Notes: a model not told the origin generated them from the letters alone. DNA of 64,000 bases from JAHEEL01 sp963715255 (GCA_963715255.1 CAVQRN010000004.1:362093-426092); one strand, 5' to 3'. Shown: positions 18,756 through 28,865, numbered from the stretch's first letter. Translations and numbers: made by a program.

Positions 18756-21417
18756 CTACAGGGAGTAGCGCATCTCGCGGAATCGGCTCCGGAACTCCTC
18801 GACAGTGCCGACCCAGCGGCCGTCAGGTTGCCGGTCGCCCTCGCGAACGATCTCTCCGATCAGCGGCGCAAGTTCCTCGAAGTCCGACTCGTCCATTCCG
18901 TATCGGGTCATCTCCGAGGTGCCCATACGGATGCCGCTCGCGGCGGTGAAGCTCGGATCGTCGTGGAGCGCTTGAGAATTCGTGATCACGTTGTTGTGTT
19001 CCAGGATGTCGGCGAGCCGCACGCCCTGTGCCCGAGACACACGCAGCACCACCTGATGCGTGTCCGTGAAGCCGTTGGCAGGGTCGCCCTCGATGGCGAG
19101 GCCTTCCTTCCGGAGGGCAGCGGCGAACGCACGGGCGTTCGCAATGACCTGCGGCGGGTACTGATCCCGGAATTCGAGCATCTCGTAGGTCGCTCCGAGC
19201 AGCCCGAGCAGCGTGCCCAGATGGTGGTTGCTGACATGACCGGGGAACGTCCGGGCCTCGACGTGGCGCCAGAACCCCTCGAAGGCCGATCCCGGCTCGA
19301 TGTTGCTGAGGATGACGCCACGCTGGGGACCGAAGTAGGTCTTGTGGGTCGATCCGGTTACGACGTCGGCGCCCTCAGCAAGTGGATCCTGGAAGTACGG
19401 GCCGAGCAGTCCGAGCACGTGCGCCCCGTCGTACATGATGAGCGGCCGTTCTGGGTTGTCGACGCCGTAGTGCTCGTGAACGAAGGCGGCGATCGGCGCA
19501 ACCGGCTCCTTGTGAATGATCACGCTGCGGCCGAAGACGATGAGGTCCGGGTTCGTTTCGGCAATCAGGTCTTTGGTTGCCTCGACGTCGATCGCATACG
19601 GTAGATCGGTGCGCAGCGCGAAATGCTCAACCGCCGGGCGCTCGGTCCTGGGGTCCATGGCAACGTAGTTCTTCAACGCACCGCCAATCTGCGCACTGAG
19701 GTGGCCCCCCTTGTTCAGGTCGTGAACGAGGACGCGGCCGAGCGGCTGCGGAGACCGCCGGCTGTGGAATCGGTTCCTGAATTGCTTGAGTGCGTCGTAG
19801 ACGGCGTCGTTGGCCATCTGACCGCTGATCACCCGGGGCTCGACCTGGGTGCATCGGAAGAAGGCTCGCAGTGCAGCCCGCAACTCCTCCTCTTTCTCCG
19901 TGATGAAGCCGGTGCCCTGGTAGTACCGCACATCGCCGGCGTTCGGGCCGAGGGCCTTCAAGCGGTTGTGCTCGTTGTATCTCCCTGCCGGATCAGCTCG
20001 ACAGAGGGAGTCGACGAATGGTGATGTGGTCTGCTCCGAAGGAATGAGGTTGATACACGCTTCCCGTCGCCACCGGGTGTTCGCCTCGCTCTCGTCGCGC
20101 AGGCACGCAGCTCTCGCCGGCAGGTCGCCCGTCTCGAGAACCTCTCCCGGTTCCATCGCCTCGAAGCCCGGGTAGGGACGAACGTAGGGGGCCGTGGGCC
20201 ACACATTGCGCTGCACGAGCTCGGCAGTACTCGTGCGACCGCGGGCGTCGACCACCTCGAACACGATCGGGACGTCTGAGCGGTAGCGGATATCGGAGCG
20301 GACCAGCGCGAGTCCGACGGGCCGCAGGCCGTGCTCGTCGGTCGGTACGGCGTCGATTCCCGTTCCTTCGAATTGTGTGAAGGGGACACTCGTGCCCGAC
20401 GTGACATAGCCGGCCGGTTCGCCGTCGAGGAACAGCTGGTACCCGGCACGCAGCGGCTTGCGGCCGTCGAACACTGCGATCGGCTGTACCAGGTGTGTCA
20501 GTCGGCGCTCCAGCGCCGGTGTCGTCAGCTCGTCGCGTTTGATCAGCTCGTACTCGGTGCGCTGACGGGCGAGGTCGGCCTGCCCGATGAAGTCGTCGCC
20601 TGCGGCGCGGACCCCCCACGGTGCGAGCGAGTTCGCGAAGAGGGGAATGTCGTTGCCGTCGATGTCGGCACCGAGCTCATGGCCGTAGAGTGGGAGACCG
20701 GCCTCGAGTCGGAGCGAATCACCGCGGCCAGACCATTGGGCGCGGCGCCCGCAGCAACGAGTCGTTCCCACAGCTCCACCGTGAAGTCCCGTTCGGGGAA
20801 CAGCTCGAAAGCCGAAGACTCCCCGGTGTAGCCAGTGCGGGCGATGACCAGCCGGTGACCATCGACCTCGGTGACGCACAGACGGTTGCGCTTGTTGTCA
20901 GGCAGTTCCACACCGCGCAGAGCTTCAAGGATCACGTCGGTCGCCGCCGGACCTTGAAGTGAGATCATGCCGAGGTCTTCGCTGACGTCCGTCATCTCCG
21001 ACCCGTGGCGATTGTGGTCGGCGATCCAATCCCAGTCCTTCTCCCGGTTCCCGGCGTTGACGACGAGGAGGTAGTCATCGTCGTCAACGCAGTACAGGTA
21101 GGCGTCGTCGAGGGCACCACCCTCCTCATTGCCGATGAAGGTGTAGTGCGCCTCACCGACGTTGAGATTCCGCGGGTCGTTGGTGAGGACGCTGCCGAGG
21201 TGAGCGAGCAGGCGTTGGGACCGGTGAAGCGATACCGGCCCATGTGGGTCACATCGAAGAGGCCCGCGCCGCGGCGCGTGGCGAGATGCTCGGCGATCGT
21301 GCCCGTCTCGTATTGGACCGGCATCGCCCAGCCGGCGAACCCGATGATCGTGGCTCCGTGGCTCTCATGCCATTCGAAGAGGGAGGTGCGGCGCAGATCC
21401 TCGGTCGATGCGTCCAT
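18756..21417 (-). CDS. gcvT-glyA: GcvT-GlyA fusion: aminomethyltransferase plus serine hydroxymethyltransferase (two frameshifts)
   Basis: From the ATG at 21417, residues 1 to about 390 are a GcvT T-protein (SLFEWHESHGATIIGFAGWA, FDVTHMGRYRF, then MISLQGPAATDVI, ARTGYTGESSAFELF and a C-terminal barrel with SDVPIVFEVVDARG). The same chain then becomes a SHMT-like enzyme (about 410-887): ACINLIPSEQTTSP, YYQGTGFI, and the PLP-lysine block TGSTHKTYFGPQRGV. Breaks occur near 21195 and 20710, with clear family sequence on both sides; the GcvT-GlyA junction itself lies in one open frame. Both domains use tetrahydrofolate C1 carriers, so fusion could channel methylene-THF from glycine cleavage to serine synthesis. 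The fusion is unusual, since the two are normally separate genes. Confidence 0.85.
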
Positions 21418-21604
21418 GGCGCCGAGGCTAGCAGTCCGCCAGTCCTCCAATTCGGGCTGAGACCCCCTAGAAGGGATGCGTTCGACCTGCGCGGAACCGG
21501 CACCTTCAGACGCTGAATGTTCCGGGTCTCGGCAGTAGATGCGGTGCATCCGCGACCACCTCGAGTGGTGAGAGGTGATGGCCGCGATACGTGACACTCT
21601 GTCC

Positions 21605-22495
21605 TCAGGCCGGACCTGCAACGACTGCCGGGTCGGGTCGATTGGACGATGCCGTGAGCGAGACCGCCGCAACGGCGACGACGATGAGGACGAGTCCGAC
21701 GATTTGGGACACTCCCAACGGCTGGTCGAGGAATACCCATGCCGTGACCGCTGCCGCCACGGGTTCGGTCGTGATGACGACGCCGATGATTCGTGCCGGC
21801 ACACACGATAGTGCCGCGATCTCCATCGAGAGAGGGAGCGCCATCGCGACCGTGCCCAGAACGACCACCGACCATATCACTGCAGGGTCGGACGGGATCG
21901 GCATGGCCCATGGACGGGCGATCACGAACCCGACGAAGCCTCCGATCGTGATGGCACCCGCTGCGAGGGGGAAACCACCCACGATTCCTCCGACGTGTTC
22001 GCTCAGCCGCAGATACACGGCAAGACCAATGGCCGAGACAAGGCCGGCGAGCAACCCCACCATGTCAAGACCATCGAGATCACCGATCTGAACCAACAGA
22101 GCCACGCCGACCACCGCACCCACGGCAGCCGCCCAGGTGAGCCGCCGCGGATGAGCATGACCCGCTACCCGGTCCCACGTCACCACAAGAATCGGCGCCA
22201 GGAACTCAAGGCCGACGGCAGGGCCGACCCCGATGCGATCGATCGAAACGTAGAGGCTGCTGTTGATCAGAATCTGCAACACGCCGACCATTCCGACCAG
22301 AACGGGTGCTCGCCAAATCGCGGTGCGGTGAGCGATCGCCCACGGCAGGAGGAAGAGACCAGCAATCGCGATCCTGAGGGACGCGAGTCGAAAGGGGTCG
22401 ATCTCGTCGATGACGAACCCCACGAGCGTCGCGCTCGCCCCAAAGATGACCGCACCGACGGTCGCGAGGGCGACCCCAACCGCGCCGCGGCTCAC
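21605..22495 (-). CDS. DMT superfamily (EamA) exporter
   Basis: The 296-residue protein has ten hydrophobic segments in two EamA repeats. The first begins GAVIFGASATLVGFVID and the second LLAGLVSAIGLAVYLRLSE; the C-terminal repeat has TTEPVAAAVTAWVFLDQPLG, the usual EamA end motif. It resembles RhtA-type amino-acid or threonine/homoserine exporters. Substrate is not readable. It lies between gcvT-glyA and the histidine operon with 187 and 252 non-coding bases on either side, and so is probably its own transcription unit or the leader of gcvT-glyA. Confidence 0.87.
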   Translation of the reverse strand: MSRGAVGVALATVGAVIFGASATLVGFVIDEIDPFRLASLRIAIAGLFLLPWAIAHRTAIWRAPVLVGMVGVLQILINSSLYVSIDRIGVGPAVGLEFLAPILVVTWDRVAGHAHPRRLTWAAAVGAVVGVALLVQIGDLDGLDMVGLLAGLVSAIGLAVYLRLSEHVGGIVGGFPLAAGAITIGGFVGFVIARPWAMPIPSDPAVIWSVVVLGTVAMALPLSMEIAALSCVPARIIGVVITTEPVAAAVTAWVFLDQPLGVSQIVGLVLIVVAVAAVSLTASSNRPDPAVVAGPA

Positions 22496-22747
22496 AGGTC
22501 TCTCTCGGTGGGACGGGCGGCAAACGAGACGCGAGGCGAACGACTCGATAGCATCTGAGGAGTTGCGGTACCCGTGCGGCGATTCGTATTCACGTCGACC
22601 ACTCTATGCGTGGGAGTCAGCGTGACTTCCGGCGACTTTGAGCGAACAGTGAGATCCCGAAGGAGCGGTTGCGCCGGATCTTGCAGGAATCGCTGTGCAG
22701 TTCCGTGCAATCCGACACGACCGATCACCGGATCTTCGCTCAGCTGC

Positions 22748-23992
22748 CTACGTTCGCAGCTCGGCCGCCCGGGCGTGGGCTTCCAGGCCCTCCAGGCGGG
22801 CAAGCCGAGCAGCATCTCCGCTGATCATGCCGGGGTCGGTGAGCGTCAGCCACGTGGGGGCCTTGAGGAACGTTGCCACCGAGAGGCCGGACTGGAATCG
22901 AGCTCCTCCATCCGTGGGCAACACGTGGTTGGGCCCTGCGCCGTAGTCGGCGAACACCTCGGCACTGGCTTCGCCGACGAAGAGCGACCCGTACGCTGAG
23001 AGGCGTCCCGCCATGGCATGCGGGAACTCGACGTGGAGGGCCAGATGTTCGGGAGCGATGTGATTGCACAGGTCGACCGCCACGTCCATGTCCTCGACCA
23101 CGATCGCATAGCCGCCGTCGAGCGCAGCTGATGCGATGTCACCGGTCGGGAGCGTCTCGAGTTCCTCGTCGATGATCCGCTCGACTTCCTGGAGCAAGGT
23201 GGGTGTGTCGGTGACCAGGATCGGCAGGGCATCGGGATCGTGTTCGGCCTGTGCCAGGAGGTCAGCGGCGACCAGGAGGGGATCAGATGCCGCGTCGGCG
23301 ACGACGACGATCTCGCTCGGACCGGCCAGCCCGTCGATTCCGATCTCCCCAAAGAGGTGTTTCTTGGCTGCTGTGACCCAGCGGTTCCCCGGGCCGACCA
23401 CGACATCGCTCGGTGGTGAGAACACCCCGAACGCCAGGGCCGCGATCGCCTGAGCCCCGCCGATCGCCAAGAACCCATCGGCGCCGGCTACCGCAGCGGC
23501 GGCGATGGTCACGTGCGTCGGGCGGGGAGACGCGACCCAGATCTGGTCGACTCCTGCGACCCGCGCAGGAATCACGGTCATCAGAACCGATGATGGCAGC
23601 GGGTACCGACCCCCGGGGGCGTATGCGCCGGCCGTCTTCACCGGCACCCAACGGTGCCCGGCACGGCCGCCGTCAACTTCGATGTCCAGGTCCAGGAGGC
23701 AGGCTCGCTGGTCGTCGGCGAACCGGTCGATCCTTCCTGCCACACGTTCGAGGAGTTCTCTCGTATCCGGATCGATCGCGTCGAGTGCGGATTGGAGTTC
23801 ACTTCTGTTGAGAACAATGCGGTCCCCGGGGGCGAGGTCGCCCAACCGTTCGCTGTGATCCCTGACGGCAGCGTCTCCCCGGAGCCGAACATCCTCGACG
23901 ATCGCTGCCGCTTGGCCCAGCGTGGCAGCGTCGACGGTTGAACGGCGCTCCGTCATCATCTGGTCTGCAGTCAGGCGTTGCAGGCGTCTCAC
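22748..23992 (-). CDS. hisD: histidinol dehydrogenase
   Basis: The 414-residue enzyme performs the last two steps of histidine synthesis (histidinol to histidine, NAD-dependent, zinc). The family blocks are GAYAPGGRYPLPSSVLM, VVGPGNRWVTAAKKHLFG, GPSEIVVVAD and the catalytic and zinc region LLAQAEHDPDA, followed by NHIAPEHLAL and EVFADYGAGPNHVLPT. Length is normal and the frame intact. Its ATG overlaps the stop of the upstream hisA-hisIE gene (ATGA). It is the last gene of the his operon, which is unusual because hisD is often first. Confidence 0.96.
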   Translation of the reverse strand: MRRLQRLTADQMMTERRSTVDAATLGQAAAIVEDVRLRGDAAVRDHSERLGDLAPGDRIVLNRSELQSALDAIDPDTRELLERVAGRIDRFADDQRACLLDLDIEVDGGRAGHRWVPVKTAGAYAPGGRYPLPSSVLMTVIPARVAGVDQIWVASPRPTHVTIAAAAVAGADGFLAIGGAQAIAALAFGVFSPPSDVVVGPGNRWVTAAKKHLFGEIGIDGLAGPSEIVVVADAASDPLLVAADLLAQAEHDPDALPILVTDTPTLLQEVERIIDEELETLPTGDIASAALDGGYAIVVEDMDVAVDLCNHIAPEHLALHVEFPHAMAGRLSAYGSLFVGEASAEVFADYGAGPNHVLPTDGGARFQSGLSVATFLKAPTWLTLTDPGMISGDAARLARLEGLEAHARAAELRT

Positions 23993-25260
23993 TCGTCATA
24001 CCCCCGTTTCGGTTCCATCGCTCGACGTTTGACCCTGAGGGCGCGCCGGTCGAGCTCGTGCTCGATGTCTTCAAACGCAACGCCCGCAGTAACCGCTTTC
24101 ACCAGCGTGAAGTAGAGGACGTCGGCGGCTTCTGCGACGACGTCCTCGGGGGAGGTCGCCGTGGCCAGCTCATCGGCTTCCTCACGGAGCTTCGCGGCGA
24201 GAAGGCCGGGATCGTTCAGAAGGCCGACCGTGTTCGAGCCTTGTGGCCTTGTCCCTCCAACCAGCCGACCGAGCCGTCGGGACAGGCGGCCGACGCCCGC
24301 GTCCTCCCCCCAGCAGGAGCGAGTCTTGAGGTGACAGAAACCATCTCCGTGTTGGCGGACCGTGAAGCGGAGGGCGTCACGATCGCAGTCGACATCGATC
24401 CTCAGGAGGTCCTGCGTCGATCCCGAAATTGCTCCTTTCTCCCACAAGCCTCGGCGTCTGCTCTGGTAGATCCCCCGACGCCGGTCAACCGCCAGGTCGA
24501 GGCTCTCGGCGCTCGACCAGGTGAGGCCGAGCGCCAGACCCCGCTCGTCGACGACCACCGTCGGCCACAGTCCATCGGAACGCTCAGACGTGAGAGGCGC
24601 CGCGATCGCTTCGGCGAGGGTCAAGGTCCCCAAGTAGAGAGCCATGCCGACCTGGCTGTCCGCTCCGTAGCGATCGATCTCCGCGATCTCTCGGGCGGTG
24701 GTGATCCCCCCTGCGACGGTGACCCGCGCATCCCCCGCCGCAGCCACCGCCTCCTTTGCTCGACTCAGGTCGGTGCCGCTCATTCGTCCCTCGAGTTCGA
24801 CGTACGTCACGAGGAACCCACCACAGAGATCCTTCAGGTCGGCGATCCGATCCAGCACCGAGCCGCCGGTGTCCCGGCGCCACCCATGGGTGACGACCCG
24901 TCCGTCTCGGGAGTCGAGGGCCACGATCACCCGATCGGCCGGCAGGCGGGAGAGCAGCTCCGGCGTGGCAGCCGTGCCGATGATCACCTTCGACGCGCCG
25001 GCGTCGAGCCAGGCGAGGGCGGTATCCGCGTCGCGGATTCCGCCTCCGACCCGTATCGGCGCTCGCCGACAGAGGTCCCGGATGACGGCCTCGTTGGAGC
25101 CCTCGGCACGGGCGGCGTCGATGTCGATCACGGCGACCTCACCCGCAAGGCTGAGCCGCTCCAGGATCGGGATCGGATCCCCGGCATCGATCGCTTCTGC
25201 CTCACCGCCGATGAGTTGAACGGTGCGGCCTCGAACCAGGTCGATGGATGGGATGATCAT
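23989..25260 (-). CDS. hisA-hisIE: HisA-HisI-HisE trifunctional fusion protein
   Basis: One 423-residue open frame carries three histidine enzymes. Residues 1 to about 235 are HisA (ProFAR isomerase): MIIPSIDLVRG with Asp7, RVGGGIRD, and TVAGGITT. Residues about 236-330 are HisI, the phosphoribosyl-AMP cyclohydrolase, with YQSRRRGLWEKGAISGSTQ and the zinc ligands in DVDCDRDA and the CHLKTRSCW region. Residues about 345-423 are HisE, the phosphoribosyl-ATP pyrophosphatase, with KLREEADELATA and EAADVLYFTLV. These catalyse steps 2, 3 and 4, in the order E, I, A. HisIE fusions are common; HisA joined to HisIE is not usual. The frame is intact across both junctions. Confidence 0.93.
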   Translation of the reverse strand: MIIPSIDLVRGRTVQLIGGEAEAIDAGDPIPILERLSLAGEVAVIDIDAARAEGSNEAVIRDLCRRAPIRVGGGIRDADTALAWLDAGASKVIIGTAATPELLSRLPADRVIVALDSRDGRVVTHGWRRDTGGSVLDRIADLKDLCGGFLVTYVELEGRMSGTDLSRAKEAVAAAGDARVTVAGGITTAREIAEIDRYGADSQVGMALYLGTLTLAEAIAAPLTSERSDGLWPTVVVDERGLALGLTWSSAESLDLAVDRRRGIYQSRRRGLWEKGAISGSTQDLLRIDVDCDRDALRFTVRQHGDGFCHLKTRSCWGEDAGVGRLSRRLGRLVGGTRPQGSNTVGLLNDPGLLAAKLREEADELATATSPEDVVAEAADVLYFTLVKAVTAGVAFEDIEHELDRRALRVKRRAMEPKRGYDE

Positions 25261-26012
25261 GGTCGCACCTCTGTTCCGTTCGCGAGGAGTTCCTTCTTCA
25301 ACGAGCCGACGGTGGTTACACCGTCGTGCAGGATTGAAGCGATGAGCACCGCAGTCGCCCCCGAAGAGAGCGCTTCTTCGAGATGGCTGGCATTGTCGGC
25401 CCCGCCGGAGGCGATGACCGGTATGCCGACCGCCGCGGTGACCGCTTCGATGAGGTCGAGGTCGTAGCCGGACCGTGTTCCATCCCGGTCCCAGCTGGTG
25501 AGGAGGATCTCACCTGCGCCGCGAGCAGCGGCGGAACGAATCCAACGCTTGACATCTCGGCCTGTGGGTGTTCGGCCGCCGTTGACGACGACCTCCCACC
25601 GGTTGGGGCCCCGTGCGGCCGCGTCGACGGCCAGAACCGTGCATTGCGATCCGAACCGATCGGCAAGCTCATCGATGAGCTCCGGTCGCTGGACGGCTGC
25701 CGTATTCACGGCGACCTTGTCGGCGCCTGCTTCCAGCAGCGCGAACGCATCTTCGACGCTTCGCACGCCGCCTCCAACCGTCAACGGGATCGAGAGGACC
25801 TGACGCACGTTCGATGTTGTCTCCACTGCGTGGCCTCGGCCTTCGGGCGTGGCCGACACGTCGAGGATGACGATCTCGTCCGCCCCCTGGTCCTGATACA
25901 TGGAGGCCTGCGTGACGGGATCACCGGCGTCGCGCAAGTCCTGGAAACGCACGCCCTTGACGACGCGTCCATCGCTCACATCGAGGCAAGGGATGAGTCG
26001 CGGGGCCGCCAT
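25257..26012 (-). CDS. hisF: imidazole glycerol phosphate synthase, cyclase subunit
   Basis: This is a 251-residue beta/alpha barrel that converts PRFAR with ammonia from HisH to IGP and AICAR. The start is APRLIPCLDVSDGRVVKGV with catalytic Asp11; the second aspartate lies in VLAVDAAARG, and the phosphate loops are TVGGGVRS and LIASGGADN. The block ILLTSWDRDGTRSGYD is diagnostic of HisF over HisA. The ATG at 26012 overlaps the hisH stop as TGATG, and its own stop overlaps the hisA start. Confidence 0.96.
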   Translation of the reverse strand: MAAPRLIPCLDVSDGRVVKGVRFQDLRDAGDPVTQASMYQDQGADEIVILDVSATPEGRGHAVETTSNVRQVLSIPLTVGGGVRSVEDAFALLEAGADKVAVNTAAVQRPELIDELADRFGSQCTVLAVDAAARGPNRWEVVVNGGRTPTGRDVKRWIRSAAARGAGEILLTSWDRDGTRSGYDLDLIEAVTAAVGIPVIASGGADNASHLEEALSSGATAVLIASILHDGVTTVGSLKKELLANGTEVRP

Positions 26013-26623
26013 CAGGACCGGCCCCCCGTACCGTTGAGCCACCGGCCCAGGAGATCCGCCCCCCACGCTCCAGACAGCTCCGGGTGGAACTGGCAGGCGA
26101 GCACGTCGCCACGTTCGATCGCGGAAACGAAGTCACCGCCGTATTCGGTCTGTGTCCCGATCCAACCGTCCGGTACCGACGCGAGCTTGTAGGAGTTGGC
26201 GAAGTACGCCCATCCCGGCTTGAGAAAGCGGCTCAGGGGATCCGGCGCTACGAGATTCCATCCGATTTGCGGAACAGTGAGGTCCTGGGGGAGTCTGGTG
26301 ACCCCTTCCGGGACAACACCGAGACCCGAGACGCCGGGACTCTCGTCGCTCTTCTCACCCAGAAGCTGCATGCCGAGGCAGATGGCCAGCGTCGGTCTTC
26401 CTTCGTTGATCCGATCGGTCAGGATCTCGCGCAATCCGTGCCGGTCGATGTGGGCCATGGCAGCTCCGAACGCCCCCACGCCGGGCAGCACCAGATAGTC
26501 GGCGTCCCTGACCTCGTCAGGGCTCTTTGCTGGCTTCGGTTCGGCTTCGAGTCGACGAAAGGCTGCGGCCACGGATGCGGTGTTGGCGGTTCCCGTGGGG
26601 ACGATGACCACATCGGCGCTCAT
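26012..26623 (-). CDS. hisH: imidazole glycerol phosphate synthase, glutaminase subunit
   Basis: This is a 203-residue class I glutamine amidotransferase partner of HisF. LVLPGVGAFGAAM forms the oxyanion strand, the nucleophile is Cys82 in TLAICLGMQLLGEKS, and the His-Glu pair is in ACQFHPELSG. The sequence GWNLV precedes the usual HisH WYFANSY-like block. It is intact and overlaps hisB (ATGA) and hisF (TGATG), as expected for coupled expression of a heterodimer. Confidence 0.95.
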   Translation of the reverse strand: MSADVVIVPTGTANTASVAAAFRRLEAEPKPAKSPDEVRDADYLVLPGVGAFGAAMAHIDRHGLREILTDRINEGRPTLAICLGMQLLGEKSDESPGVSGLGVVPEGVTRLPQDLTVPQIGWNLVAPDPLSRFLKPGWAYFANSYKLASVPDGWIGTQTEYGGDFVSAIERGDVLACQFHPELSGAWGADLLGRWLNGTGGRS

Positions 26624-27203
26624 CCGAGCGAGCCTTTGGTGCTCGGCGTCCCGATCGTCGTGATTGCCACGCCCGACTTCAGTGCGAGGGCTGTTGCCTT
26701 GAACGCCGCCTCTGCCTTGTGATGATCGTTGTCGCCCCTGATGAGATCTACATGCAGCGCCATTCGGCTCTCGATGGCGAGAGAACGGAAGAAGTGAACG
26801 ATGTTCTCCGCGGCTACATCACCGATCCGGTCTCTTGCCAAACCGATGTGAACCTCGGGCCAAGGGCGACCGGAGAGATCCACCACAGATCGCACCAGGG
26901 CCTCGTCGAGCGCCGCGTAGGCGTATCCGAATCGTTGGATACCCTCGCGGTCCCCGAGAGCGCTGTCGATTCCTCGCCCGAGCACGATGGCGCAATCCTC
27001 CACGGTGTGGTGGTCATCGACGGTGGTGTCTCCGTCACGTTCAGCACCACATCGAACCCCGAGTGTTTGGCCAGCGTGACCAGCATGTGGTCCAGGAATC
27101 CAAGGCCGGTGGCGACTTCCGACAGGCCGGTCCCGTCGAGATCGATCCGACCGCTGATGGCTGTTTCGTTCGTTCTTCGGTCGAGGGCTGCGGTCCTGTT
27201 CAT
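26620..27203 (-). CDS. hisB: imidazoleglycerol-phosphate dehydratase (frameshifted)
   Basis: This is a monofunctional IGP dehydratase of about 195 residues. The first part (from 27203) reads TNETAISGRIDLDGTG and ATGLGFLDHMLVTLAKHSG; after a break near 27035 it continues in another frame with TTVDDHHTVEDCAIVLG, LARDRIGD and DNDHHKAEAAFKATALAL. The HHTVED and DHHKAEA histidine clusters bind manganese. The break falls at a run of G/A/C near DVVLNVT and is likely a missing base. It has no HAD phosphatase domain; that activity may be supplied by the HAD domain fused to HisC upstream. Overlaps at both ends are ATGA. Confidence 0.9.
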
Positions 27204-28865
27204 GGGAGTAGCTCCTCCAGGTCGACGGTTTGTGTGAGGACTCGTGCCGCACGTGACAATGCCCGGGCGGCCCGCTGTGGATCGCCGCCCGGCGGCACGA
27301 CACCGATCGGTACCGCGCCGGCGGATCTGGCCGCAGCGACATCGTCGGGTGTGTCTCCGACGAACCACGAGCGATCGACGCCCAGTCGCTCCATTGCGAG
27401 CAGCACCGGTCCGGGATCGGGCTTGAGTGGAGCATCCTCTCTGGTCACGAGCACCGACGTGTTCGTCAGAAGCCCGAACCGATCGAGCGCCTCCTCGGCA
27501 TCCGCTCGGGGCCGACCGGTCACGACTCCGAGTGGGAACGTGTCTGCCCAGCGTTCCCAAGTCGACGAATCGACGAGAGGCCGCTCATTGAGCTTGAGCC
27601 CGGGTCTGTTCCCGAGTCCCTGATAGATCTCCTCGAATCGAGCGGCGACGTCGCCGTATTCGAGATCAATTCCCTGTTCTGCGATGAGCCGACGGGTGAG
27701 TTCCCAGTCGTCGTTGGCCCCGCCCGCCGATTTTCGCGTCCTCGATGTCGAGTGCGGTCACCGTGGCGCCGAAAGAGAAGGCGGTCTCGATGATCGACCG
27801 CCGATACGACCCGCTCACGTCAACGAGGACCCCGTCGAGGTCGAAGAGAATCGCCTGTGGAGAGAGTGCGATCGTCAGTGCCCGTTCGAGACGAGTGAAG
27901 TCCCCAGGATCGCCAGGCAGGGTGATCCTGATCCATCGTTCGAAGCCCTCCCGGTCGGGGAAGCGACGCAACCCGACGCCGAGGGATCCGCACATATCGG
28001 CCACCCGCTCCGGATCTGCCACTTCCGCAAGGATGAAGTTCCCCTGAGACGGCAGGCACCGGACACCGAGGTCACCGAGGAGATCCGCGAGGTCGGCCCG
28101 CTCGGATCGGACGCTCTCCACGAACAAGCGGATGTCGTCGGGTCGGCTGAGGCGCTCCACTGCGATTGCAGCGGAGACCGAAGAGACCGAGTACGGGCTG
28201 CCGTACGAGGACATCTCTTCGATCAGGTGGGGCGGACCGAGCAGGTATCCGACCCGGAGCCCTGCGAGGCCGTACGCCTTCGAAAGCGTGCGGACGATGA
28301 CCACGTTCGCCAATTCCAGGGCGGCGGCTGTTAGGTCGTCGTCTGCGAATTCGGCGTAGGCAGCGTCGAGAACGACGAAACCGACCGCAGTCGACAACTC
28401 CCGAAGTTGGCTCTCCGTGATCACTGCACCGGTCGGGTTGTTTGGTGACACTACGAAGACCACATCTGCGTCAGCCGCGGCGGCGATGACCTCTGCGGTG
28501 GGGAATTGCCCGTGCCACCACTCGATCTCGACCAGTTGGGAGCCGACCTGACCCGAGTAGATCGGGATCATCTCGAAGGTGGGCTTCGTGGCGACGGCGA
28601 TCCGCCCCGGGCCGAGGCGAGCAAGGAAGCAGCGGAAGAGAGCGTCATCGCCTCCCGCCGTGACCAGTACCTGTTCGACCGAGACACCGTGCGCCTGGGC
28701 AATCCGGTCTCGGAGTGCACTGGTGTCCGGATAGCGGCGTATCAGGTCATTCGGTCGAACGACCGATTCGAGAAGGCCCCGTGCCGCCGGTCTTCCCTCG
28801 TTCTTTGACAGGTCGAGGTCAATGTCCGGCGCAAGGTCCGGTGTTGAGTACATCGGTGCGTTCAT
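27200..28865 (-). CDS. hisC: histidinol-phosphate aminotransferase fused to a HAD phosphatase (one frameshift)
   Basis: Residues 1-335 are a class I/II aminotransferase: LSKNEGRPAARG, TAGGDDALFRCF, SPNNPTGAVI, and the PLP lysine Lys196 in RTLSKAYGLAGLRVGYL, typical of HisC. Without a gap, the chain continues at about 338 into a HAD hydrolase starting ILFDLDGVLVDVSGSYR (Asp342 and Asp344). After a one-base break near 27715 it follows with VVTGRPRADAEEAL, the lysine in DAPLKPDPGPVLLAM and GDTPDDVAAARSAGA. The aminotransferase and phosphatase act in consecutive steps (7 and 8), so the fusion plausibly provides the histidinol-phosphate phosphatase. The start overlaps the hisG stop and the end overlaps hisB. 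Confidence 0.88.

Noticed and set aside
21459..21530. A 72-nt element with a 7-bp closing helix considered as a tRNA
   Set aside because: No T-loop TTC sequence with a proper 5-bp stem precedes the 3' strand; length alone is coincidental.
22496..22747. Search for a gene or RNA between the DMT exporter and hisD
   Set aside because: No frame, hairpin with T-run or promoter pair stands out in these 252 bases.
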